Assembly (NCBI GenBank): GCA_910579325.1
Contig: CAJTTU010000015.1
Coordinates: 891 to 51,133 of the forward strand
Direction of reading: 5' to 3'
Source of the DNA: an uncultured Lachnospiraceae bacterium
GTDB lineage: Bacteria; Bacillota; Clostridia; Lachnospirales; Lachnospiraceae
Length of the DNA stretch: 50,243 nucleotides
Below are positions 34,029 through 41,340 of the stretch, piece after piece. A program made the position numbers and the translations under genes. The notes below the pieces were generated by a model, which had not been told where the DNA came from, did no database searches, and saw only the letters and a list, made by a program, of their open reading frames with translations. Positions within the stretch are counted from its first letter, which is position 1. Each line of letters begins with the position of its first letter.

Positions 34029-34823
34029 TTACTCACTCCATGTAGCTATAAAATGCCGTTTCGGTTCGTCGCTTACTCTGACAATGCGGCTTTTTACCTG
34101 ATACATTTGTTCCAGGCTGTCCGGGGACAGCAGCGCCTGCGGCGGGCAGACGGCGCTGAGTGTTCCATGGTCCATCAGCGCCATTTTTATATCCGCCCCC
34201 ATATCTTCGAATTGAAGCGGGTGATTGAAATCGTGGGTGGAAATAACGATGCTTTTCCCCTTTTCCCTGGAAAAACGAAACAGAAGGTTCATGATCCGGT
34301 GCGTGTGTTTAATATCCAGGTGCGCGGCCGGTTCGTCCAGGATCAGGATATCGCTGTCCTGGCACAGTGCTCTCGCCAGTAAGACCAGCTGCAGCTCTCC
34401 GCCGCTTAGTGTGGTATATTCTTCTTCGGCGAGATGGGCAATTCCCACATCTTCCAGCGCCGAAAAGGCCAGTTCTTCTTTTTCCTTTTTTGAAATCAGA
34501 GAGGATGGGTTGCGGATCTGCCCCATGGCGACCACATCCAGCACCTGATAGGGAAAGGAACGGATGTGATTTTGCGGCACATAAGCCAGTTTGTCCGCCA
34601 GTTTCCCGGGAGGGTGGAGACGGATGGACTGACCGTCGATCAGGACATCCCCCGACTGGTAGTTCAGATGGCTGGAAATACAGTGCAGAAGCGTACTTTT
34701 TCCGCACCCGTTAGGCCCGGCCAGACAGAACATCTCTCCCTGGCGTACCTGGAAGCCGATATCGGAAAAGATCATTTTGGTTCCATAAGAAAAAGACAGC
34801 TTTTCAACCTTTAAAACGCTCAT
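34029..34823 (-). CDS. FecE/BtuD-type ABC transporter ATPase
   Basis: A 264-residue ATPase: Walker A GPNGCGKST at about 36-44, Q-loop YVPQNH, signature LSGGELQLVLLARAL, Walker B ILILDEPAAHLD, H-loop STHD. It is the size and style of FecE/FhuC-type importers. It overlaps the permease gene by four bases (ATGA) and precedes the binding-protein gene. Confidence 0.93.
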   Translation of the reverse strand: MSVLKVEKLSFSYGTKMIFSDIGFQVRQGEMFCLAGPNGCGKSTLLHCISSHLNYQSGDVLIDGQSIRLHPPGKLADKLAYVPQNHIRSFPYQVLDVVAMGQIRNPSSLISKKEKEELAFSALEDVGIAHLAEEEYTTLSGGELQLVLLARALCQDSDILILDEPAAHLDIKHTHRIMNLLFRFSREKGKSIVISTHDFNHPLQFEDMGADIKMALMDHGTLSAVCPPQALLSPDSLEQMYQVKSRIVRVSDEPKRHFIATWSE

Positions 34824-35833
34824 TTCCAGCCGCCCCCTTTATATTTTTTCAGCAGGTAAATAAAAAAGGGCCCTCCGATTACGGAAGTCATGATACCCAA
34901 AGGGATTTCCGCCCCTGTCAGCGTCCGGCAGAGTATGTCGGTTGACATCAGGAAAACCGCTCCCAGCAGCATGCTGAAGGGGATCAGGCGCCGGTTATCG
35001 CTTTTGACAAAAAACCTTGCCATGTGGGGAATAATCAGACCGACCCATCCGATGGTTCCGGCTATGCATACTGCGCCGGCGGTAGAAAAGGTAGCGCCCA
35101 TAACAACCATGGCTCTTGTTTTGCGAACATCCAGCCCCATGCTGAATGCCTCCCTGTCGCCCATGGACAGCACGTTGATTTTATTTGCGTACAGCAGCAA
35201 CAGCAGCATGCCGAACAGCATGGAGGCATAGGCTGCGGGCACTGTGGACGATTCGACGGAGGCCAGGCTTCCCATATTCCAGAAGACAATGGACGCAAGC
35301 TGGTTGTAGGGATCGGCGACATATTTCAGAAAGGACAGCAGTGCGGAAAAAATGGAGGAGATAACGGTTCCGCCCAGCACAAGCATTAAAACGGTCACTT
35401 CACCGCAGACGCGCGCGACCAGAAAACTCATCCATACCGCGCAGACGCCGAATAAAAAGGCAAATGCCGGGGCAAACGCCGTGCCGGAAAAAAGCAGGAT
35501 AGATAAGGCGGCGCCGAATCCGGCGCCTGAGGATACCCCCAGAACCCCCTGGCTGACCAAAGGGTTCCGGAATAATCCCTGAAAAGCGCAGCCGCTGGAA
35601 GCAAGCGCCGCTCCTACGAGCGCTCCTGACACGGCACGGATAAACCGGTTGTCCATAACGATGGAAACAGCTTCCGCCTTTACGCCGTAATCATGGCCCG
35701 TAGCCCGCTGCAAAACGGCCGATATGATTTCGGCAGGCGATAAAGGGTATCTTCCCACGCTCATACTGAGTAAAAATACCCCGGAAAGCATGAACCAGAC
35801 GACCGCCCATTTTATTTTATAACGCTTCCGCAT
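34820..35833 (-). CDS. FecCD-family ABC transporter permease
   Basis: A 337-residue permease with about ten membrane helices and FecCD hallmarks: PLSPAEIISAVL, SGALVGAALASSGCAFQGLFRNPL, GVSSGAGFGAALSIL, TIGWVGLIIPHMARF and a final GAEIPLGIMTSVIGGPFF. It imports iron-chelate, cobalamin, haem or oxyanion ligands. ATG 35833, one base after the stop of the Ig-like gene, is chosen; a longer start at 35860 would overlap that gene. Confidence 0.92.
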   Translation of the reverse strand: MRKRYKIKWAVVWFMLSGVFLLSMSVGRYPLSPAEIISAVLQRATGHDYGVKAEAVSIVMDNRFIRAVSGALVGAALASSGCAFQGLFRNPLVSQGVLGVSSGAGFGAALSILLFSGTAFAPAFAFLFGVCAVWMSFLVARVCGEVTVLMLVLGGTVISSIFSALLSFLKYVADPYNQLASIVFWNMGSLASVESSTVPAAYASMLFGMLLLLLYANKINVLSMGDREAFSMGLDVRKTRAMVVMGATFSTAGAVCIAGTIGWVGLIIPHMARFFVKSDNRRLIPFSMLLGAVFLMSTDILCRTLTGAEIPLGIMTSVIGGPFFIYLLKKYKGGGWK

Positions 35834-35834
35834 A

Positions 35835-36515
35835 TTATTTCTTTTTGCGCAGAAGAACAAATCCGCCGGCCGCCGCTAAAATTACCACAATGATAATTAC
35901 CATCGGCATCACATTTGTGCCTTCGGGTTCTGCGGCAGCTGCCGTTTCCGGCGCCTGATCGGCAGCTTGTTCTGTCGTCTGACCGGCGGCCTGTTCTGTC
36001 ATCTGGTCAGCGGCCTGTTCCGTTGTCTGATTGTCGGCCTGCTCCGTCGTCTGTGCCGGTGCCGGTTCGGCTGCCTGGGCGCCGCCTGCCTGGAATGTAA
36101 GGGTGTAATCCTTTTCCATTACATCGCCGCTTTTGGAGGTGATTCCTTTTTTGGCGGTCAGGGTATAGGTGCCGTCGGAAAGCCCCTGGGGAAACTGTAT
36201 CACGACATCGTTTTTCTTATCCGGCTCCACCTGATCGTCCGCCATAACGACTACGATGGCTACCTCGGTCTGATTGCCGTCTACCACCTGGAATAAAGCC
36301 TGGTTGTCTTCGGCCACCTTGCTGTTAACCACATTTTTGGAAAAAACAAGGGTAATGCTTCCGTCAGAAGCAAGAACCTCGCCATCTTCGATGCTGGCAG
36401 ATTCCACACGCAAGGCTTCGTTTTTTCCGCCGCCCGTACCGTTGCCGCTTGCGAACGCATTTGCCGGAACAAGCAGAACCGTCATTACCATAATCAGTAC
36501 CATAAGTTTTTTCAT
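35835..36515 (-). CDS. Membrane-anchored surface protein with Ig-like (SbsA/Big-type) domain
   Basis: A 226-residue exported protein: signal peptide at 1-23 (ending ANAFASG), then one Ig-like beta domain (about 34-143) in which SDGSITLVFSKNVVNSKV, FPQGLSDGTYTLTAKKGI and SKSGDVMEKDYTLTF match SbsA/CopC-like Ig folds. A repeat-rich stalk follows (TEQAADQ-type units, about 152-192), then a C-terminal membrane helix (VMPMVIIIVVILAAAGGFVLL) and RKKK. There is no LPxTG, so it is membrane-anchored, not sortase-anchored. First gene of the importer operon; it may present ligand to the binding protein (inference). A 9-bp hairpin lies just before its ribosome site. Confidence 0.75.
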   Translation of the reverse strand: MKKLMVLIMVMTVLLVPANAFASGNGTGGGKNEALRVESASIEDGEVLASDGSITLVFSKNVVNSKVAEDNQALFQVVDGNQTEVAIVVVMADDQVEPDKKNDVVIQFPQGLSDGTYTLTAKKGITSKSGDVMEKDYTLTFQAGGAQAAEPAPAQTTEQADNQTTEQAADQMTEQAAGQTTEQAADQAPETAAAAEPEGTNVMPMVIIIVVILAAAGGFVLLRKKK

Positions 36516-36536
36516 AGCTCATACTCCTTTGCATAT

Positions 36537-36557
36537 CAGAATGCCGGCGGCATTCTG
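36537..36557 (-). promoter_or_regulatory. Leader hairpin before the Ig-like/ABC operon
   Basis: CAGAATGCC pairs perfectly with GGCATTCTG around a 3-base loop, ending about 10 bases before AAGGAG. It could gate translation or protect the mRNA. A possible minus-strand promoter (TTGATT...TAAATA) lies at about 36568-36600. Confidence 0.45.
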
Positions 36558-36767
36558 TTTTAATGGTAGGTATTTAATCAGCAATTTATAAAAAAATCAA
36601 TACCGGAGGTTATCGTGAGGCTGAGGTTTCAGTTATGGTTGATCCAGGGTGAAAAATATGGTAAAGTCTTATAAGAACAGATGTTTGAAAGGACAGCTGA
36701 TACGGCGGTGGAAATGATATCAATTATGAATCTTTGCCGTTGATAAACGTTAAAAGGACAAAACGAC

Positions 36768-37667
36768 ATGATGAAAAACAAAACGCATTTTCTGTTTCCA
36801 TTAATCACAGCTTTCATACTCTCCATATCCGGCTGTAAAAACACGGATATTTCCGTCCCTGCCGCATACCCGCCGGAAACGGCAGAATACGTCCTGTCAA
36901 ATGATAACAGCGATGAAGCATATACGGTTATAAACGATAATATTCCCACATTTTCAAAAGATGAGATAACGACGGAATCTTTTGAGTATTACTCCGAACT
37001 GGATGATCTGGGACGGTGCGGTCCGGCTTCGGCCTGTATCGGGGTGGACCTGATGCCGACGGAAGAACGGGGTTCCATCGGTCAGGTGAAGCCTTCCGGC
37101 TGGCAGATGGCGAAATATGATATTGTGGACGGAAAATATCTCTATAACCGCTGTCATCTGATCGGCTATCAGTTATCCGGTGAAAATGCCAATGAGAAGA
37201 ATCTGATCACCGGCACCCGTTATCTGAATGTGGATGGAATGCTTCCTTTTGAAAATATGGTCGCCGACTATGTGAGGGAGACCGGATATCACGTCATGTA
37301 CCGGGTTACGCCGGTTTTTGAGGGAGATAATCTGCTGGCCGCCGGCGTGCGGATGGAGGCCTATTCCGTGGAGGACTCCGGGGAAGGGATTTCCTTTAAC
37401 GTTTTTGTTTATAACAGACAGCCCGGCGTGGCAATCGACTACGCAACCGGGAACAGCAGCCTGGAAGAACCTCACTTGGCCGCTGCAGAGCTGGGCGGCG
37501 GAGAAAAGATGACGGATTATGTGCTCAATACCAATACAATGCGGTTCCATCTGCCTGACTGCGACAGCGTGGAACGGATTAAGGAAGAACACAGAGCAGA
37601 TTATAAAGGAACCGGAAAGCAGCTGATCAAGGATGGATATGAGCCATGCGGGAAATGTAAGCCGTGA
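36768..37667 (+). CDS. Secreted DNA/RNA non-specific endonuclease (lipoprotein)
   Basis: A 299-residue protein with lipobox LSISGC (Cys near 22). The nuclease domain (about 80-215) carries NRCHLIGYQLSGENANEKNL, the beta-beta-alpha-metal motif with catalytic His and the NxxN metal site, and TGTRYLNVDGMLPFEN, as in Endonuclease_NS_2/streptodornase-like enzymes. The C-terminal tail has HLPDCDSVERI...YEPCGKCKP, a zinc-knuckle-like segment common in such nucleases. It probably degrades extracellular DNA for nutrition or competition. It is divergent from the Ig-like operon. Confidence 0.85.
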   Translation: MMKNKTHFLFPLITAFILSISGCKNTDISVPAAYPPETAEYVLSNDNSDEAYTVINDNIPTFSKDEITTESFEYYSELDDLGRCGPASACIGVDLMPTEERGSIGQVKPSGWQMAKYDIVDGKYLYNRCHLIGYQLSGENANEKNLITGTRYLNVDGMLPFENMVADYVRETGYHVMYRVTPVFEGDNLLAAGVRMEAYSVEDSGEGISFNVFVYNRQPGVAIDYATGNSSLEEPHLAAAELGGGEKMTDYVLNTNTMRFHLPDCDSVERIKEEHRADYKGTGKQLIKDGYEPCGKCKP

Positions 37668-37717
37668 GCGGTTCTGTTCCTTCCCTTTAACCTTACACAA
37701 ATGTAAGTTTAAAACAA

Positions 37718-37760
37718 AGAATCGTAAGCCAAAACGATGGCTGAACGGTTCTTTTTCTTT
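37718..37760 (+). terminator. Intrinsic terminator after the nuclease gene
   Basis: AGAATCGT (37718-37725) pairs with ACGGTTCT (37745-37752), with inner GCCA/TGGC, then a T-rich tail. The 37668-37979 gap also holds a weak promoter (TTGAAG 37826, TATGAT 37850) and a family-1 repeat. Confidence 0.75.
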
Positions 37761-37914
37761 TATAATAACAGCAGTAAACAAAACAACAACGACGACAGCC
37801 TTGCGGCAAGGTTTTTGGTAAAAGGTTGAAGTACGTATTATTTACCGAGTATGATTCGTGTCCATATATTTATGATATATTGTGGAAGATCATAACCGGC
37901 AGGACTTTAGAAAT

Positions 37915-37961
37915 TACTCTCGGAATTTCACAAGATCAGGTACTATGAGACGCCGAGAGTA
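37915..37961 (+). repeat. Hairpin repeat family 1, copy D
   Basis: TACTCTCGG (37915-37923) and CCGAGAGTA (37953-37961) pair perfectly. The inner TTTCA/TGAGA stem encloses CAAGATCAGGTACTA. Relative to the other copies, C-G/T-G changes on both arms keep the pairing. It lies just before the ABC ATPase start. Confidence 0.78.
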
Positions 37962-37988
37962 CATTAGAAATGAACAGGAGTGATGAAA

Positions 37989-38747
37989 ATGGCATTGTTA
38001 GAAGTAAAACATTTGAAAAAAATCTACACCACCCGGTTCGGCGGCACCCAGGTGCAGGCGCTGGCAGATGTAAACTTTTCCGTGGAGCAGGGGGAATATG
38101 TGGCGATTATGGGGGAGAGCGGCTCGGGAAAGACCACCCTTTTGAATATTATGGCGGCGCTGGACCGGCCCACGGCGGGCGAGGTGCTGCTGGAGGGGAA
38201 GAATCTGTCTTCGATCCCGGAGCATCAGATGGCGGCGTTTAGGAGGGAGAATCTGGGGTTTGTGTTTCAGGATTTTAACTTGCTGGATACCTTTTCCCTG
38301 CGGGATAATATTTATTTGCCGCTGGTTCTGTCCGGAAAGCATCCCGATGAGATGGAAAAGCGGATCAGGCCGCTTTGTAAGCTGCTGGGCATCGGCGAGC
38401 TGCTGGACAAATATCCTTATGAGGTATCCGGCGGCCAGAAGCAGCGGGCGGCGGTGGCCAGGGCGCTGATTACCGAACCGAAACTGATTCTGGCCGACGA
38501 GCCCACAGGAGCGCTGGATTCAAAGGCTACAGACGGCTTGTTAAAAGTATTTGAAGAGATCAACCGTCAGGGGCAGACGGTGCTGATGGTGACTCACAGC
38601 ACCAGAGCGGCCAGCCATGCGGGCAGGGTGCTGTTTGTCAAGGACGGCAGCGTTTATCACCAGATTTACCGGGGGAATATGCGCAATGAAGAGCTGTATC
38701 AGAGAATTTCCGATACGCTGACCGTACTGGCTTGTAATACCAGGTGA
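37989..38747 (+). CDS. BceA-like ABC transporter ATPase
   Basis: A 252-residue ATPase: Walker A GESGSGKTT at about 42-50, Q-loop FVFQDFNLLDTF, signature VSGGQKQRAAVARAL, Walker B LILADEPTGALDS, H-loop VTHS. The FQDFNLLDTF run and the partner permease mark it as the BceA/peptide-antibiotic type. ATG 37989 is chosen by AGGAG spacing; GTG 37980 and ATG 37983 are alternatives. The permease follows after 232 bases containing two repeat elements. Confidence 0.93.
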   Translation: MALLEVKHLKKIYTTRFGGTQVQALADVNFSVEQGEYVAIMGESGSGKTTLLNIMAALDRPTAGEVLLEGKNLSSIPEHQMAAFRRENLGFVFQDFNLLDTFSLRDNIYLPLVLSGKHPDEMEKRIRPLCKLLGIGELLDKYPYEVSGGQKQRAAVARALITEPKLILADEPTGALDSKATDGLLKVFEEINRQGQTVLMVTHSTRAASHAGRVLFVKDGSVYHQIYRGNMRNEELYQRISDTLTVLACNTR

Positions 38748-38756
38748 TTCACCCAA

Positions 38757-38968
38757 AACAGCAACGGACCGTACAAGCCCTGAAAAATAGTAAGCGGCTA
38801 AAAAACACCCGCTAACTATTACGAAGTATCCAGCAAAATGTGCCAGTACTCAAGAGTATGCTTCGCGATGACACATTTTGTCGGATTTTCCATGCATCGC
38901 ACGTAAGGGTCTAAAAGACAGAACCTAAGTGCTCATAGCGACGGGAGGGGAGTTGCGGAACTATATAT
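38757..38968 (+). repeat. CAGCAACG...AGTTGCGGAACTATA composite element, copy 3
   Basis: Its front (AACAGCAACGGACC, ACAAGCCC) and back (GTGCT, GGGAG then GGGAGTTGCGGAACTATA) match copy 2 before larB. Here the middle is replaced by a family-2 three-stem element. GCAAC and GTTGC at the two ends could close the whole structure. Confidence 0.6.
38786..38887 (+). repeat. Three-stem structured repeat (family 2), copy 2
   Basis: A hairpin AATAGT..AGCGG/CCGCT..ACTATT (38786-38820) precedes ACGAAGTATCC. The nested fold is ATCC/GGAT, CAAAATGTG/CACATTTTG (perfect) and TACT-CAAG-AGTA. Compared with copy 1, TACC/GGTA became TACT/AGTA: a paired change. Confidence 0.75.
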
Positions 38969-38979
38969 TAGGAGGCATC

Positions 38980-40950
38980 ATGAATAAATTTTTTTACCCA
39001 AGGCTGGCTTTTCAGAATATACGGAAAAATAAGAGCATCTATCTGCCTTACCTGCTGGCAGGCTCGATGATTACAGGGCTGTATTATATCCTGTCTTCCA
39101 TTACCATTATGGTGGCGGAAAGCGGCGCTAAAGGCAGCGGCGCTATGGGATATCTGCTGGCGCTCAGTACTTATATCGCCGCGTTTTTTTCCGTTATTAT
39201 TCTGTTCTATATCAACAGCTTCGTTATGAAGCAGCGGAAAAAGGAGCTGGGGCTTTACTGTATTCTGGGAATGGAGCGGCGGCATCTGTCGCTGATGATG
39301 ATGTGGGAGGTGGCCTTAAGCTTTGCGGCAACACTGGCGCTGGGCATTCTGTTCGGCTGCCTGATGAGCCAGATGATGTTTCTGGTCCTTATGAAAATCG
39401 TTCATATGCAGGTACGGCTGACCTTTCAGATTCCACTGCGGTCGGTGGCGGGGACGGCGGGTCTGTTTTTCGGGGGATACGGGCTGGTTCTGTTCTATGA
39501 TATCCTGATGGTTTACCGTACCAATCCCATCGCCCTGTTAAAAGGGAGCCGTCACGGGGAGCGGGAGCCGAAGGCCAGGTGGCTGGTGGCTCTGACTGGG
39601 GTGGCGACGCTGGCCGGCGGTTACGGGCTGGCAATCACATGCCGGTCCGCCGTGGAGGTGTTCAATGTGTTCTTTTTCGCCGTTCTGTTAGTGATCGTTG
39701 GCACTTACTGTCTGTTTACGGCAGGGATTACGGCGCTTTTGAAGCTGCTGAAAGGAAACAGGCATTTTTATTACAGGCCGGAGAATTTCATTTCCGTGTC
39801 CGGGATGATGTACCGGATGAAGCAGAATGCGGCAGGGCTGGCCAGCATCGCCATTCTGTCCACGGCGGTTCTTGTGGTGGCCGGCTCCTGCACCAGCCTG
39901 GTAGTCGGCGAGGAGGATGTGCTGAGACGGCTGTTCTACCGGGACGGAGAAGTCCAGTGCGCCGGGGAAGGAGCTGACGTGGGACAGCTGAGAGAGGAGG
40001 TGCTGGCCCAGGCCCGGATATATGGGATGGGGGTAAAGGATGAGTCCTGGCATGCTGTCACTTATCATACGATGCGGCGGGCGGGAGACCGGCTGGATTT
40101 TGACCTGGAACCAGGAGCGGTGCCGGTGGCAGTAACCTGTATCACCCGGGAGGATTATAACAGGGAAAGCGGAAACGATTTAATGCTTGCTCCGGGGCAG
40201 GCGGCAGTCTGGACGAATTTCTCTGTTCCGGAGGATCGGATTACGGTGGGCAGATATGAGTATCAGATTGTGGAACGGGTGGAATATCCGGCATTTGTAA
40301 TTAACGAGCTGAACGGCATGATCGACGAGGCGCTGCTGGTGGTGCCTTCCATGGAGGATCTGAGAGGGCTGCTCCAAAATGAGGCGGAATACGGACGGAT
40401 GTTTGAGCCGGAGATCCGGCTGGTTTACCGGTATAATCTGGAAGGCGATGAGGAGAGGCAGCGGGAATGTTTTGCGTCTATGGCGGAAGGGCTGTCGAAA
40501 AGCGTTCCGGCGTTGAAACGTACAGACGACATTTACCAGGCCAGAGAAAGTTTTTTCCAGTTGTACGGAAGCCTGTTTTTCGTGGGGATTTTCATGGTGC
40601 TGCTGTTTCTGATTATGACGGTGATGATTATCTATTACAAGCAGATTACGGAAGGCTTTGACGACCACGACCGGTTCCGGATTATGAAACAGGTGGGCAT
40701 GAGCGACCGAGAGGTGAAGAAGACCATCGACAGACAGGTACGTCAGGTGTTTTTCCTGCCGTTGTTTACGGCCTATCTCCATATAGCGGCGGCATTTCCG
40801 GCGGTGTGCCAGCTGCTGACCATGTTTCAGCTGAATCAGAAAGGGCTGTTTGCCCTCTGCACCGTCTGCGCCGGCCTTTTGTTCGCCCTGTTTTATCTGA
40901 CGGTTTACCGTCTGACAGCCAGGACTTATTATGAGATTGTGAGGGGCTGA
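38980..40950 (+). CDS. BceB-like ABC transporter permease
   Basis: A 656-residue permease of the BceB class: about ten helices, the first at 15-45, a four-helix block at about 60-240, further helices at 275-305, a large external domain (about 310-510) and three C-terminal helices (525-650). NIRKNKSIYLPYLLAG and KQRKKELGLYCILGMERRHL are typical. Such BceAB transporters confer resistance to bacitracin and lantibiotic-like peptides and usually signal through a BceS kinase; none is adjacent here. ATG 38980 follows TTAGGAGGCATC. Confidence 0.92.
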   Translation: MNKFFYPRLAFQNIRKNKSIYLPYLLAGSMITGLYYILSSITIMVAESGAKGSGAMGYLLALSTYIAAFFSVIILFYINSFVMKQRKKELGLYCILGMERRHLSLMMMWEVALSFAATLALGILFGCLMSQMMFLVLMKIVHMQVRLTFQIPLRSVAGTAGLFFGGYGLVLFYDILMVYRTNPIALLKGSRHGEREPKARWLVALTGVATLAGGYGLAITCRSAVEVFNVFFFAVLLVIVGTYCLFTAGITALLKLLKGNRHFYYRPENFISVSGMMYRMKQNAAGLASIAILSTAVLVVAGSCTSLVVGEEDVLRRLFYRDGEVQCAGEGADVGQLREEVLAQARIYGMGVKDESWHAVTYHTMRRAGDRLDFDLEPGAVPVAVTCITREDYNRESGNDLMLAPGQAAVWTNFSVPEDRITVGRYEYQIVERVEYPAFVINELNGMIDEALLVVPSMEDLRGLLQNEAEYGRMFEPEIRLVYRYNLEGDEERQRECFASMAEGLSKSVPALKRTDDIYQARESFFQLYGSLFFVGIFMVLLFLIMTVMIIYYKQITEGFDDHDRFRIMKQVGMSDREVKKTIDRQVRQVFFLPLFTAYLHIAAAFPAVCQLLTMFQLNQKGLFALCTVCAGLLFALFYLTVYRLTARTYYEIVRG

Positions 40951-41043
40951 GAGGGGGGTGAAAGTCTCCATAAAAGAAAGCGGACAGGGATTTGGCGGCG
41001 GTAATCCTGGACAAGAAAGGAAAAGAAAGTCAGAGCGATTGCA

Positions 41044-41073
41044 TTGACATTATTTCGGTTTGCGTGTTACACT
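41044..41073 (+). promoter_or_regulatory. Sigma-A promoter placed directly before a long terminator hairpin
   Basis: TTGACA (41044-41049), 18-base spacer, TACACT (41068-41073). The hairpin begins at 41076. Confidence 0.7.
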
Positions 41074-41075
41074 AG

Positions 41076-41141
41076 AGCATATCAGGACAGGAAATTCACG
41101 GGGCCTTTGCAGCGTGAAAATCCTTTCCCGATATGCTTTTT
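41076..41141 (+). terminator. Long hairpin terminator / attenuator before the hybrid kinase
   Basis: AGCATATC (41076-41083) pairs with GATATGCT (41130-41137). Inner arms GGA..TTCAC and GTGAA..TCC extend it, and a T run follows. It may release a ~65-base RNA or attenuate the downstream gene. The permease gene at 40950 may also end here. The 40951-41340 gap is otherwise filled by the two repeats below. Confidence 0.7.
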
Positions 41142-41183
41142 GTATCACCGGAAAGTTCTCCGAACTTCCCAATATACAAAAAA
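41137..41183 (+). repeat. GGAAAGTTCTCCGAACTTCC hairpin repeat (family 3), copy 2
   Basis: The core is GGAAAGTTCTCCGAACTTCC, with outer TGTAT/ATACA arms; the same core as at 19283, again right behind a terminator T run. Confidence 0.75.
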
Positions 41184-41233
41184 GTTTCGTCAGCGCATAT
41201 ACGGATGAGAAAATCCGCCGCCGGGGTATGATG

Positions 41234-41280
41234 TGCTTTCGGAATCTCATAAAATCAGGAACTGTGAGACGCCGGGAGTA
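41234..41280 (+). repeat. Hairpin repeat family 1, copy E
   Basis: TGCTTTCGG (41234-41242) with CCGGGAGTA (41272-41280), using G-T pairs. The inner TCTCA/TGAGA stem is perfect, with loop TAAAATCAGGAACTG. It ends 60 bases before the hybrid kinase. Confidence 0.75.
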
Positions 41281-41340
41281 AACTGTCATCATACGGAACA
41301 GAAACGCGCTGAAAAGAATCGGTTCGGAGGGACAGTTTGA

